Shown here piece after piece: positions 16,896-25,812 of a DNA stretch of 64,000 nucleotides. The stretch's first letter is position 1. Every line of letters starts with the position of its first letter. The DNA comes from Streptomyces sp. NRRL S-350 (GTDB lineage Bacteria > Actinomycetota > Actinomycetes > Streptomycetales > Streptomycetaceae): the NCBI RefSeq assembly GCF_000719705.1, contig NZ_JOHO01000011.1, positions 186,001 to 250,000 on the forward strand. Direction: 5' to 3'. The notes beneath the pieces are model-generated. The model ran no database searches and was not told the DNA's origin. It saw nothing but the letters and a program-made list of their open reading frames with translations. The position numbers were made by a program, and so were the translations under genes.

Positions 16896-17699
16896 TCAGG
16901 TCGTCAGCCGGGGCCGCTTGAAGTCCGGCGAGTAGACGCGGCTCGGGGACGTGAGCCGGTACGGGTTCACCGCCGCGAGCCACATGTCCACGACGGCCAG
17001 GCCGGTCCGGCCCTCGCTGTAGATCAGCGTCGGGTCGGCCTTCTCGATCTCGACGCCCTGCCGGACCATCCGCGTGACGTTCTGGTTCGCGCGGCAGCCG
17101 CACGAGCCCTTCCCGCCGCAGCCCTTGAGCAGGTGGCAGGTCAGCTCGCTGACGGCGGCGATCGCAGACTCGTCCAGCGGCAGCCCCACCCGGTAGGTGA
17201 CGCACAGCGTCCCCTCGGTGCCGCACGGGGCGGCGAGGTCGTAGCAGCCGTCCCAGCACGCCCCGTCGGTGCGCACCAGCAGGCTGCCGTTGTCGACGCG
17301 GTACGCCTCCGGCTCCAGCGCCACCGTGCCGTCCTGCACCGAGACGATGTCGTACACCGGCCCGGGCAGGTAGAGCTCGCACAGCTCGCCGCACGAGCAG
17401 TCCGTGGAGCACCCGCAGACCGAGGCGTTCCGCCACGCCCCGTCCGTGCCGATGTACGGGATCCACGGGGTGCCCACGATGCCCCGGCTCCAGCCGACGG
17501 TCAGCGGGTAGTCGTCCAGGCAGGAACGGCGGCACGGCCGGACCGTGTACGGGCACGACGGCCCCCACCGGCGGCCGGACAGCCGGAACAGGATCTGCGA
17601 GGCGACTGCCGTCCACCGGTCGATGTCGGCCTGCTCGACACCCTCGGTGTCGCAGCACAGCTTCACCGGCCACGGTGAGCACACGTCAGGCTGGAGCAC
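16896..17699 (-). CDS. Head-tail adaptor-like protein, Cys-rich
   Basis: 267 residues, GTG. The N-terminal helices (QADIDRWTAVASQILFRLSGRRWG) and the NPYRLTSPSRVYSPDFK tail resemble actinophage neck adaptors. It has 19 cysteines, including VCGCSTDCSCGELC. Begins 3 bases after the glycosyltransferase-like gene. Function from position and overall look. Confidence 0.5.
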   Translation of the reverse strand: MLQPDVCSPWPVKLCCDTEGVEQADIDRWTAVASQILFRLSGRRWGPSCPYTVRPCRRSCLDDYPLTVGWSRGIVGTPWIPYIGTDGAWRNASVCGCSTDCSCGELCELYLPGPVYDIVSVQDGTVALEPEAYRVDNGSLLVRTDGACWDGCYDLAAPCGTEGTLCVTYRVGLPLDESAIAAVSELTCHLLKGCGGKGSCGCRANQNVTRMVRQGVEIEKADPTLIYSEGRTGLAVVDMWLAAVNPYRLTSPSRVYSPDFKRPRLTT

Positions 17700-17702
17700 C
17701 CG

Positions 17703-18380
17703 TCAGACCTCCAGTTCGTACGGGCTGGGCGTCGGGAACGCCTCCCGGAGGAACGCCCCCACGTACCCGTGCCGGAAGGCGTCCGTGCCGACCGACAGGA
17801 CCGGCGCGTCCAGCGGGAACCTGGGCCCGCGGTACTCGACGACGGCCTTCCCGGCCGGCTCCCCTCCGAGGCCGGCCAGGTTGCCGTACAGGGTGCGCAC
17901 GTACGGGCGGGCCAGGCCCTGCGCCGCGTCGAGGGCGGCCAGGGCGCCCGCCTTGTCGACCAGGAGCAGCCCGTTCTCGTACACAACCGGGTCCGGGTGG
18001 CCGAGCTCGGCGAGGCGCGCGACGGTCTCGGCCTGGTCCTCGACGTCGCGGGCCGGGCCGCCGTGCATCACCGGCACGTCCCCGCCCAGGGGCGTCAGGG
18101 TGACCGTGCCCGGCCCGGCGAAGAGGAACGGGTCCGAGATTGCCGAGTCCTCGACGGCGGCCCGCAGCACCCCCGCGGTGCCGGCGTCGGGGTCCGCGTC
18201 GAGGAAGACGGCGTTGGCCAGCCACCCCGGCCACCGGCCGGCCACGAAGAGGCTGTCGTGCGGGAGGTGGGCCGCCCACGAGCGCGCGGCGTACCGCAGC
18301 AGCTCGGGGGCGGCCCCGACCCGGACCGGGACGACGAGGTCCGGACGGCGCGGAGCCGCCGCTGTCTTGGCCCGGGCCAC
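17703..18380 (-). CDS. Glycosyltransferase-like (GT-A fold) protein
   Basis: 225 residues, GTG overlapping the upstream TAG by one base. The opening DLVVPVRVGAAPELLRYAARSW, a following LPHDSLFVAGRWP and NAVFLDADPDAG recall the nucleotide-sugar domain and DxD region of family-2-type glycosyltransferases found in actinophages. Located between neck genes and the major tail protein. Could glycosylate virion proteins; not proven by sequence. Confidence 0.45.
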   Translation of the reverse strand: MARAKTAAAPRRPDLVVPVRVGAAPELLRYAARSWAAHLPHDSLFVAGRWPGWLANAVFLDADPDAGTAGVLRAAVEDSAISDPFLFAGPGTVTLTPLGGDVPVMHGGPARDVEDQAETVARLAELGHPDPVVYENGLLLVDKAGALAALDAAQGLARPYVRTLYGNLAGLGGEPAGKAVVEYRGPRFPLDAPVLSVGTDAFRHGYVGAFLREAFPTPSPYELEV

Positions 18381-19081
18381 TACGGCACCGGGGTAAGGCA
18401 GACGCCGCCGGTGACGGCCACGTAGTCACAGACCGCGGCCGGCGGGGCGATCGTCGTCAGGAAGGTACGCCGGTGGCAGGTCGAGCCGAGCGGCGTCAGC
18501 ATCGTGCCCGCGGTGTTCGCCGCGTCCTTGGCCTGCACGTTGTAGGGGCCGACGCCCCACTTCCCGCCCGCCCGGGTCGCACCGGTCAGGGTGAGGTCGA
18601 CCGCCTCGCTGCCGAGCTCGATGTCCCCGAGCAGGCCGTTGGTCACCCACGGCAGCAGGAAGTACATCCACTGCCCGGTCGCGCCCACCGCGCACTCGTC
18701 GCTGATGACCTCGGTCCAAATCTCCAGCGCGAAACCGGAGTTGCACTGGACCGAGCAGTCGTCGTACCCGATCGGCTTGCCGTCGTAGCCGAAGTACACC
18801 GGGTTCCCGGTGGCGATGTCGATGAACTCCGGCGCCAGCGAGAAGAAGTGCAACTCGAGGTCGTAGCCGTTGAACGTGGGGCATCCGCGCTTGAAGCCGC
18901 ACTGGCGGCCGTTCGCCGCCTTGTACTCGATGTCCGTGCCGTCCGTGGTGTTGACGTTCATCGCGAGCGTCGAGAAGCAGTCGAACACGTACCCGGAGTC
19001 GTTGGCGCAGACAGGACGGCCGCAGCCGTCAACCTTCGTGAGGCGGATGGTGCTCGCTTCCGCGGTCAAGGGGCAACCCAT
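18380..19081 (-). CDS. Major tail protein
   Basis: 233 residues. ATG 19081 is chosen because GGAGGG is 6 bases upstream. Beta-rich with several Cys (VDGCGRPVC, QCGFKRGC, DDCSVQC) and segments such as LELHFFSLAPEFIDIATG typical of actinophage tail-tube proteins. It starts a transcription unit: terminator, late element, gene. Expected to form the tail tube. Confidence 0.65.
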   Translation of the reverse strand: MGCPLTAEASTIRLTKVDGCGRPVCANDSGYVFDCFSTLAMNVNTTDGTDIEYKAANGRQCGFKRGCPTFNGYDLELHFFSLAPEFIDIATGNPVYFGYDGKPIGYDDCSVQCNSGFALEIWTEVISDECAVGATGQWMYFLLPWVTNGLLGDIELGSEAVDLTLTGATRAGGKWGVGPYNVQAKDAANTAGTMLTPLGSTCHRRTFLTTIAPPAAVCDYVAVTGGVCLTPVP

Positions 19082-19109
19082 GGGGCCCTCCAACGGTGAG
19101 TGTTGGTAG

Positions 19110-19147
19110 GCCCGGCCCAGAACCAGCAGCGCTACCACCCAGCATAG
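19110..19147 (-). promoter_or_regulatory. Conserved late element, copy before major tail protein
   Basis: Minus strand reads CTATGCTGGGTGGTAGCGCT then GCTGGTTCTGGGCCGGGC, 29 bases upstream of the start codon at 19081. One of four related elements, each next to a structural gene. Confidence 0.6.
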
Positions 19148-19198
19148 GGGGCGCAGCGGGCCCGGAGGGGGCAGGAACGGCCGCAGGGCGGTGGACGT

Positions 19199-19238
19199 GC
19201 TGAGAGGGCGTCAGGGCGGCCCCCGACGCCCTCTCAGC
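19199..19238 (-). terminator. Terminator between fibre operon and major tail unit
   Basis: Perfect 14-bp stem GCTGAGAGGGCGTC / GACGCCCTCTCAGC, 12-base loop, 11 bases past the stop of the 19249 gene. Confidence 0.8.
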
Positions 19239-19248
19239 AGCCCTTCGG

Positions 19249-19437
19249 CTACTCCTTCGCGGGAAGGCCCGCGAGGACGCCGGCCAGGTTCACCACCGGC
19301 GGCTCCAGCCCGGCCGCCGCCTGCTGCTCCCGGTACTCCTCCTCGCTGATCTCCCTCCAGCCGTCCGGCACCGGCAGGACGCCGCCGGTGCGCATCAGGG
19401 ATGTGCCGCTCTCGGAGACGTAGAACTTGGCCGCCAT
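19249..19437 (-). CDS. Small phage protein after the tail fibre gene
   Basis: 62 residues, ATG with GGAGG 5 bases upstream, 10 bases after the large fibre gene. MAAKFYVSESGTSLMRTGGVLPVPDGWREISEEEYREQQAA: a short beta start, then an acidic helix. Co-transcribed with the fibre; possibly a fibre chaperone, but not recognised. Confidence 0.6.
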   Translation of the reverse strand: MAAKFYVSESGTSLMRTGGVLPVPDGWREISEEEYREQQAAAGLEPPVVNLAGVLAGLPAKE

Positions 19438-19447
19438 CGGGGCCTCC

Positions 19448-22084
19448 TTACGGGGTGTTCGTGGTGTAGATGATGAAGGCGTCCGAGGTCCACTGGTTGA
19501 TCCGCGTGATCTGACCGGACGTCACGTTGACGGCCGGGTAGATCGCGATCGAGGACGGCGTACCCGCCGGGATGTTCCAGTTCGTGACGTAGACGTTGCC
19601 GTTGCGGCGGATGCGCCGGCCGTTCGGTGCGCTGCTCAGCTCGCCCCACAGCGGCCGGACGGACACGTTGCCGTCCTGGACGACGACGAGCCCGACGTCG
19701 AAGACGCTGCCGGTGGTGTACTCGATGTCGAAGTTCCCGGTGTTGCCGACGACGTAGCCGTACGTCCGGCAGTCGTTCCCGACGAAGTTCGCCGGGAGGT
19801 TGAACTGCTGGTTCGCGCCCGCGTCGACCAGCCTCCAGCCGCCGGACGGGCCGATCGGGGTGAGGAACCCGCCGGTGAAGTGGTCCACGTAGATGTGGTC
19901 CTCGGCGGAGTAGTGCTCCGGCGGGGTCCACAGCTTGCCCGTGGTCGGGTCGCACTTGAGGGTCGAGTGCGTCGGCGCGTCGCAGGTCCAGGTAGCCGAC
20001 CACGCCTCCTGGCCGGCCTCCGGGACGACGACGAGCGGGTCCGCCGCCGTGCCGACACCGTCAAGGCCGCAACCGGTCACCAGCGCCGCCGCAGCCGGGG
20101 AGAAGAGACCGCCGTCCGTGCCGATCTTCGTCTGGTTCCCCGCGTCGGTGCTGATCTGGGCCTTGATGACGCCGGTGGCCGGGTCGTAGTCGATGCCGGG
20201 GCCCTCGCTGATGCACGTCCTGACCTGCGCGCACTCCAGGTAGAGCCCGTTCGCCCCCGCCTTGATGAGGTTGGTGCCGCCGCCCGGCGGGGCCGGGTCG
20301 AGCTTCACCACGCTGCTCACCACGTACGGCGACGCCGCGGTGCCGGCGCCCGTCACCGTGTTGTCGACCGTCGGGGTGTCCCCGGCCGTGACGACGGTGC
20401 TCCCACCGCCGCCGCTGGCCGGGGTGTACAGGCCGCCGTCGGTGCCGATCACGGTCGTGTTCCCCGCGTCGGTGCTGATCTGGGCCTTGATGACGCCCGT
20501 CGCCGGGTCGTAGTCGATGCCCGGGCCCTCGCTGATGCACGTCCTGACCTGCGCGCACTCCAGGTAGAGCCCGTCACTGTTGAGCTTGATCAGGTTCGTG
20601 CCGCCGCCCGGCGGGGTCGGGTCGAGCCTGACGTCCGACTTGATCACGTACGGGTCGCCGGCCGCCCCGGTGCCGGTGATCGCCATGTCCACCGAGGAGG
20701 TGTCGAGGATCTGCACGATCGTCCCGCCGCCGCCGCCACCGACCGGGGCCCACAGGCCGCCGTCCGTGCCGAAGGTCAGCGAGTTCCCGCCGTCCGCCGA
20801 CAGCTGCGCCTTGATGACGCCGGTGGCCGGGTCGTAGTCGATGCCGGGGCCTTCGCTGATGCACGTCCTGACCTGCGCGCACTCCAGGTAGAGGCCGTTC
20901 GCCCCCGCCTTGATGAGGTTGGTGCCGCCGCCGGGAGGGGTGGGGTCGAGCTTCACCACGCTGCTCAGCACGTACGGCGACGCCGCCGTGCCGGTGCCGG
21001 TGAGGGTGTGGTCGACCGTGCTGGTGTCCTGCACCGTGAGCTGCCCGGAAGACGAGGTGTAGATCCCGCCGTCCGGGCCGATGCTGGTGACGTTCCCGGC
21101 CTGGGTGCTGATCTGGGCCTTGATGACGCCGGTGGCCGGGTCGTAGTCGATGCCCGGGCCCTCGCTGATGCACGTCCTGACCTGCGCGCACTCCAGGTAG
21201 AGCCCGTTCGCACCGGTCTTGATGAGGTTGGTGCCGCCGCCCGGCGGGGCCGGCTCCAGCTTCACGACGCTGCTCACCACGTACGGCGACGCCGCCGTGC
21301 CGGTGCCGGTGAGGGTCATGTCGACCGTGCTCGTGTCCTGCACCGTCACCTGGCCGGACACGGGGGTGAGGATCCCGCCGTCCGGGCCGATGCTCGTCGT
21401 GTTCCCGGGCTGGGTGCTGATCTGCGCCTTGATGACGCCGGTGACCGGGTCGTAGTCGATGCCCGGGCCCTCGCTCAGGCACGTCCTGACCTGCGCGCAC
21501 TCCAGGTAGAGGCCGGTCGCCGAGGTCTGGATCAGGTTCGTCCCGCCGCCGGGCGGGGTCGGGTTGAGCTTCACCGTGCTGCTCAGCACGTACGGGTTCG
21601 CCGCGGTACCGGTGCCGGTCAGGGTGTGGTCGACCGTGGAGGTGTCGACCACGGAGAGCTGCCCGGAGGACGCGGTGTAGATCCCACCGTCTCCGCCGAT
21701 CGTCGTCACGTTGCCGGGCAGGCCGCTGATCTGAGCGGAGATCACACCGGTTGCGGGGTTGTAGTCGATCCCCGGGCCCTCGGAGATGCACGTCCTGACC
21801 TGCGCACACTCCAGGTACAGGCCCTCGGCGTTCGACTTGATCAGGTTCGTCCCGCCGCCGGGCGGGGTCGAGTCCAGCTTCACCGCGCTGCTGATGACGT
21901 ACGGCGAGCCGGCCGACCCGTTCCCGCTGATCGTCATGTCCACCGTGTCGGTGTCCGTGACCTGGACGATCGTCTGGTCCGCGCTGATCACGTACGGCGA
22001 ACCCGCCGACCCGTTCCCGGTGATCGTGACGCGGCTACCGGCCTGGAGGACGCAAGAGCACGTAGTGCGGCAGCAGGTCGCCAT
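19448..22084 (-). CDS. Repetitive tail fibre-like protein
   Basis: 878 residues, ATG with GAGGGGAG upstream. Starts MATCCRTTCSCVL, then six tandem repeats of about 103-110 residues. Each has VDxTxTGxGTAxxPYV, a Lys/Asp-rich strand ending PPGGGTNLI, and GLYLECAQVRTC followed by SEGPGIDYDPATGVIKAQ. The unique last 190 residues (from about AWSATWTCDAP) likely form the receptor-binding or trimerising head. The repeats probably build a fibre shaft. DNA-level similarity makes repeat gain or loss by recombination likely. Confidence 0.7.
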   Translation of the reverse strand: MATCCRTTCSCVLQAGSRVTITGNGSAGSPYVISADQTIVQVTDTDTVDMTISGNGSAGSPYVISSAVKLDSTPPGGGTNLIKSNAEGLYLECAQVRTCISEGPGIDYNPATGVISAQISGLPGNVTTIGGDGGIYTASSGQLSVVDTSTVDHTLTGTGTAANPYVLSSTVKLNPTPPGGGTNLIQTSATGLYLECAQVRTCLSEGPGIDYDPVTGVIKAQISTQPGNTTSIGPDGGILTPVSGQVTVQDTSTVDMTLTGTGTAASPYVVSSVVKLEPAPPGGGTNLIKTGANGLYLECAQVRTCISEGPGIDYDPATGVIKAQISTQAGNVTSIGPDGGIYTSSSGQLTVQDTSTVDHTLTGTGTAASPYVLSSVVKLDPTPPGGGTNLIKAGANGLYLECAQVRTCISEGPGIDYDPATGVIKAQLSADGGNSLTFGTDGGLWAPVGGGGGGTIVQILDTSSVDMAITGTGAAGDPYVIKSDVRLDPTPPGGGTNLIKLNSDGLYLECAQVRTCISEGPGIDYDPATGVIKAQISTDAGNTTVIGTDGGLYTPASGGGGSTVVTAGDTPTVDNTVTGAGTAASPYVVSSVVKLDPAPPGGGTNLIKAGANGLYLECAQVRTCISEGPGIDYDPATGVIKAQISTDAGNQTKIGTDGGLFSPAAAALVTGCGLDGVGTAADPLVVVPEAGQEAWSATWTCDAPTHSTLKCDPTTGKLWTPPEHYSAEDHIYVDHFTGGFLTPIGPSGGWRLVDAGANQQFNLPANFVGNDCRTYGYVVGNTGNFDIEYTTGSVFDVGLVVVQDGNVSVRPLWGELSSAPNGRRIRRNGNVYVTNWNIPAGTPSSIAIYPAVNVTSGQITRINQWTSDAFIIYTTNTP

Positions 22085-22126
22085 GGGGCGCTCCCCTCAC
22101 GCCTCTACGGCGTGCGCAGAAAGGAG

Positions 22127-22164
22127 GCCCGGCCTAGCACCAGCAGCGCTGCGCCCAGTCTAGC
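22127..22164 (-). promoter_or_regulatory. Conserved late element, copy before tail fibre
   Basis: Minus strand: CTAGACTGGGCGCAGCGCTG then CTGGTGCTAGGCCGGGC, about 43 bases before the ATG at 22084 and right after a terminator. Confidence 0.6.
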
Positions 22165-22176
22165 GACGGCCCGCCC

Positions 22177-22205
22177 GGCGGCCCGGAGGAGTAGGCCGGG
22201 CCGCC
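22177..22205 (-). terminator. Terminator after the 22213 gene
   Basis: Perfect 10-bp stem GGCGGCCCGG / CCGGGCCGCC with a 9-base loop, 8 bases past the stop at 22213. Confidence 0.7.
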
Positions 22206-22212
22206 CGGCCGC

Positions 22213-22752
22213 TCACACGCCCTGGCCGGCCTCGATCGCCAGGAGGTGGACCGTCGCCCCCGAGAGGGGCTGCGGGACCTGGAGGACGCTGATCCCGAGG
22301 ATCACCACGCCGGGACTCTGACGGACGTTCACCGTGCAGGAGGCACCGGACAGGGCCGTGACGCGCGCCTCGGTGACGTTGTTGTTGGTGGTCGCCAGGC
22401 CGACGCTCGTGACCGGCGCAGCGGGGAACGCGGGGGTGAACGTGAAGGTGGCGTTCCCGGAGCCGTCCGAGACGGCCGTCCCGGCGTAGACGCGGCGGGC
22501 CGCGGTCGGGGCGACGACCCACCGGGTGCCGTCCGACTGCACCCTCCGCGCCCGGCCGGCCAGGACGGTCAGCGTCGCGGTCGGTACGCCGTCGACCAGG
22601 AACGGCGTCGCCCCCGTCGAGGACCACACCGCGGAGGCGGCGGAGGTGTTCGTGAGGTCGTGCGTCCGGCCGGAGACGGTCGTCGGGTCCGGCAGGGACT
22701 CCGTGGCCGTAGACGCTTCGACGATCAGCGCGTCGGTGTCGTGCAGGCTCAT
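22213..22752 (-). CDS. Tail fibre-associated protein
   Basis: 179 residues of Thr/Ser/Ala-rich beta sequence (TNTSAASAVWSSTGATPFLVDG) with a C-terminal half, AAPVTSVGLATTNNNVTEARVTAL, resembling the closing domain of phage fibres. Follows the beta-helix protein by 9 bases. Probably a virion surface protein. Confidence 0.5.
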   Translation of the reverse strand: MSLHDTDALIVEASTATESLPDPTTVSGRTHDLTNTSAASAVWSSTGATPFLVDGVPTATLTVLAGRARRVQSDGTRWVVAPTAARRVYAGTAVSDGSGNATFTFTPAFPAAPVTSVGLATTNNNVTEARVTALSGASCTVNVRQSPGVVILGISVLQVPQPLSGATVHLLAIEAGQGV

Positions 22753-22761
22753 GATGGCCCC

Positions 22762-24639
22762 TCAGAGGGTGTCGTCGAAGGACTTGTTGGCGAGCCGCCC
22801 GGCGTTCGCTGCCGTCAGCGTCTTCACCGCAACGAGGCTCACCTCCGTGTCGGTGTGGACGAACGCGCCGCCGTTGACCGTCGCCCCGCCCGCGACCCGG
22901 CACCGCTGCGCCGCTCCGCCCGCCGGGAGGTTCAGCGTCGAGCCCTGCTCAACCGTGCAGTCCCGGACCGGCTGACCGGCGACCCGGGCGCCCGCGACGG
23001 TCAGCGTCGACTGCCCGCGCACGCTCATCCCGTAGACGTCGCCCACGCCGCCGCCAGCGGAGCCGGTGAGGCCGGTCAGGGTGAGGGTCGACAGGCCCTC
23101 GATCCGGTTGTTCCGGACCTGCTTCGCGGTCGCGTCGCCCCCGGTGTAGGTGATCGTGGAACCGCCGTCGACGTGGTTGTCCGTGAACGCGGTCTGCCCG
23201 GATAGGCCGCTGGAGGCGTTGTTGATCGTGACGATGCCGCCGAGGATGTCGCAGCCGTCGATGACCGCGCCGTCCGTCGTCCCGGTGATCGTGATGACGC
23301 CCTCACCGGCCACGGAGCTACCGCGCACCACGGATCGGCTGATCTGGTTGGCGTTCGTGCCGGTCGTCGTGGAGAACGTCACCTGGGCGCCGCCCTCAAT
23401 CCGGGACTGGTCGAGCCGGTCCCCGATTGAGGCGATGGCCGCCGCGGTGGTGCCGGACTCGGTGACCGTGGCTAGGCCGCCGACGTAGGAACCGACGCCC
23501 ATGGACAGGGAGCGCACGGACGTCACGACCATCGTGCCGTTCTCCAGGGTGCCGTTCTGGAGACTCAGGCTTCCGGAGGACCCGGCGGCGAGGCGCAGCG
23601 TGCCGCTCTTCGTCCAGGACCCGGAGAGCTGGATGGTGCCGCTGCCCTGGTGGTCGATCGTGGTCCCGGTGTAGTAGCCGGCCGTGATGTCCATGCGGCC
23701 CGCGGCCGGGCCGCGCGTGACGATGATGTTGTCGATCGTCGCGTCGGTGACGTTGACGCTGGAGCCGTTCACCCCGTCGACGGTCCATAGGATGCCGAAG
23801 GCGATGTCTGAGCGCGTGATGGCGACCGTGGTGTCACCGAGGCTGGTGATGCTGCCCCCGGCCGCTGCGCCGCGCAGCCTGGACGTGGAGACCGAGAAGC
23901 TGGCCGCGACGGTCCCGGCCTGGCCGCGCAGGGTCACGCCCCGTAGGTCCGACGTGCCGATGCTGACCGTCTTCAAGCTGCCCGGGTCATTGATGACCGA
24001 CGAGGAGAACAGCCGGGACGACGCCTGGATGAGGATGGAGCCGGTGGCCGCGCCGGTCACGGTCGTCCCGTGCAGGTGCGAGTTCGTGATCGACATCACG
24101 TTGCCCGTGGTGACGACGCTGCTGTTCTCGATCTTGCTCGCGGTCATGTTGCCGCTGGCCCAGCCGGTCATGTCCAGCGTGCTGTTCGCGACCCGGTTGC
24201 CGGTGACCACGCGCGCGGTCGCCGGGGCGGTCAGCGTCACCGAGTCGAACTCGTTCTCCGACCACAGCGCGGTGCCCCAGGGGAAGGTGCCGAGGATCGG
24301 GGACGTGCCGGTCGAGTCCCGGACGACGTTGTTGAGGTTGTCCCGCAGCTCGATGAGCTGGCCGACCGCGCCGCGGTCGATGTCGTACAGGCCCGCCCAC
24401 CCGTTGTTGTCGTACGGGGTGAACACCTTCGCCTCCAGGGCGAGGGTGGAGGCGTTGACGGCGTGGAGCTCCACGAGGTTCGGGCCGGCCAGGGTCGCCC
24501 CCTGGGTGAAGTCCGTGAGCACGTAGTGGCACTGGGGGTCGAGGCCGCCCGCGTCCCGCAGGGCGCGCAGCGCCGCGGCCGTCATCGGGCCCGGGCACGC
24601 CGCCTGTGTCGGCGGGGTGAAGCTACCGGAGGTGGACAT
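22762..24639 (-). CDS. Beta-helix tail spike-like protein
   Basis: 625 residues. After about 130 N-terminal residues it consists of short repeats rich in Thr, Gly, Ser, Asn and Val (LTLTGLTGSAGG, VTGNRVANSTLDMTGW), the pattern of a right-handed beta-helix. Such folds are used by phage spikes to bind or degrade surface glycans. No catalytic residues could be assigned. Same operon as the other fibre genes. Confidence 0.55.
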   Translation of the reverse strand: MSTSGSFTPPTQAACPGPMTAAALRALRDAGGLDPQCHYVLTDFTQGATLAGPNLVELHAVNASTLALEAKVFTPYDNNGWAGLYDIDRGAVGQLIELRDNLNNVVRDSTGTSPILGTFPWGTALWSENEFDSVTLTAPATARVVTGNRVANSTLDMTGWASGNMTASKIENSSVVTTGNVMSITNSHLHGTTVTGAATGSILIQASSRLFSSSVINDPGSLKTVSIGTSDLRGVTLRGQAGTVAASFSVSTSRLRGAAAGGSITSLGDTTVAITRSDIAFGILWTVDGVNGSSVNVTDATIDNIIVTRGPAAGRMDITAGYYTGTTIDHQGSGTIQLSGSWTKSGTLRLAAGSSGSLSLQNGTLENGTMVVTSVRSLSMGVGSYVGGLATVTESGTTAAAIASIGDRLDQSRIEGGAQVTFSTTTGTNANQISRSVVRGSSVAGEGVITITGTTDGAVIDGCDILGGIVTINNASSGLSGQTAFTDNHVDGGSTITYTGGDATAKQVRNNRIEGLSTLTLTGLTGSAGGGVGDVYGMSVRGQSTLTVAGARVAGQPVRDCTVEQGSTLNLPAGGAAQRCRVAGGATVNGGAFVHTDTEVSLVAVKTLTAANAGRLANKSFDDTL

Positions 24640-24648
24640 CGCTCTCCC

Positions 24649-25749
24649 TTAGGCGTTGAGGAGTTCGAGACGGAACCGGATCGGGGGCTGCACCGACACG
24701 TTGTTGAAGTGCAGGGCGATCGTGCTCCCCCCGTTCATCCGGACCGTCCCCGACGAGGCGGACTGCGGCGGCCCGGACACGTACGTCAGGCGGGCGCGGT
24801 GTCCGCCCCCGAAGACGTTCGAGAGGCGCTGTTCGCCGATGTCCATGCCGGTCAGGTTGGTGGGCCAGGTGATCGCGGGGGACCCGGAGGCCGTGAAGGA
24901 GATGAAGGCGGCGCCGGAGGGCTGACCGTTCCCGTTGTCGCCGAAGCTCATCTCCACCGCGCTCACGCCGTTCCAGGTGAAGGACGGCGTGCCGGTGGTC
25001 GGGTCGTAGCAGGCCCCGGTGAGCGTCCACCCGGTGGCGGAGGACGGGGTGGGCACGACGTTGCACATGTTCTCCGCCGTGCCGGACGGGTCGTCCCCGA
25101 AGGCGCTGGAGTTCATGGTGAGCGTGGGCGTGATGAACGGCGTGGGCTGGTCGCAGGACACCACGTCCGCGTTCGCCACGAGGTTGCCGTACTGGTCGTA
25201 CCACTCCAGCGTGGTCCCCCGCCGACATGCGAACACCGGCTCGAAGGTGAGGAGTTGGAGTTCCCGCCACAGCGGGGCGATCGCCCCGCCGATCTGCTTG
25301 TCCAGGGTGCGCAGGACCACCCGGTCCACCCCGGTCAGCTCCAGCCCGAGAGGGAGCGTGTGCGTGGTGGGACCCGCGCCGTTCACCCCCTGGAACGTCG
25401 CCGTGGTCAGCAGCGTCGCCCCGGCGTAGAACTCGGCGGTGAAGCGGTTCAGCCCGTCGGAGTCGGTCAGCAGGCTGCCGCCCTGGTTCCACAGCCTGAG
25501 GCCCCGCACCCGGTTGTGCGGGGTGCTGAGGGTGTACTCCACCCGCAGCGTCGTGCTCGGCGTGTTCCCGACCGTCGTGGTGTACCCCGAGTTGACGGTC
25601 GAGGTCGTGTCGCCGTCAGCCGTCAGGGCCAGGTTCGTCTGGGTCCATCCGGCCTGTGACGCCGTCTCGGCGACCCCGGTGAACTGGACGCCGACCAGCG
25701 CGCACGCAGAGGCCAACCCCACGGGGCAGCAGTTGCAGGGGACCGCCAT
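24649..25749 (-). CDS. Virion/fibre protein of unknown function
   Basis: 366 residues, ATG, starting MAVPCNCCPVGLASACALVG. A jelly-roll-like central part (YTLSTPHNRVRGLRLWNQGG) resembles carbohydrate-binding modules; the C-terminus ends in strands (RFRLELLNA). First gene after the terminator at 25768. Role inferred from the operon. Confidence 0.45.
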   Translation of the reverse strand: MAVPCNCCPVGLASACALVGVQFTGVAETASQAGWTQTNLALTADGDTTSTVNSGYTTTVGNTPSTTLRVEYTLSTPHNRVRGLRLWNQGGSLLTDSDGLNRFTAEFYAGATLLTTATFQGVNGAGPTTHTLPLGLELTGVDRVVLRTLDKQIGGAIAPLWRELQLLTFEPVFACRRGTTLEWYDQYGNLVANADVVSCDQPTPFITPTLTMNSSAFGDDPSGTAENMCNVVPTPSSATGWTLTGACYDPTTGTPSFTWNGVSAVEMSFGDNGNGQPSGAAFISFTASGSPAITWPTNLTGMDIGEQRLSNVFGGGHRARLTYVSGPPQSASSGTVRMNGGSTIALHFNNVSVQPPIRFRLELLNA

Positions 25750-25767
25750 GGGCTCACCTCTCTTAGA

Positions 25768-25803
25768 CCGGGCGGGACGGCCCTCGTGGGTCGTCCCGCC
25801 CGG
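25768..25803 (-). terminator. Terminator after the large repeat protein
   Basis: Perfect 12-bp stem CCGGGCGGGACG / CGTCCCGCCCGG, 12-base loop, 10 bases past the stop at 25813. Confidence 0.8.
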
Positions 25804-25812
25804 CGCCGGCTC

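Noticed and set aside
19448..22084. CRISPR-like regular repeats
   Set aside because: Period is over 300 bases, the repeats are coding and in frame, and there are no spacer-sized gaps or cas genes.
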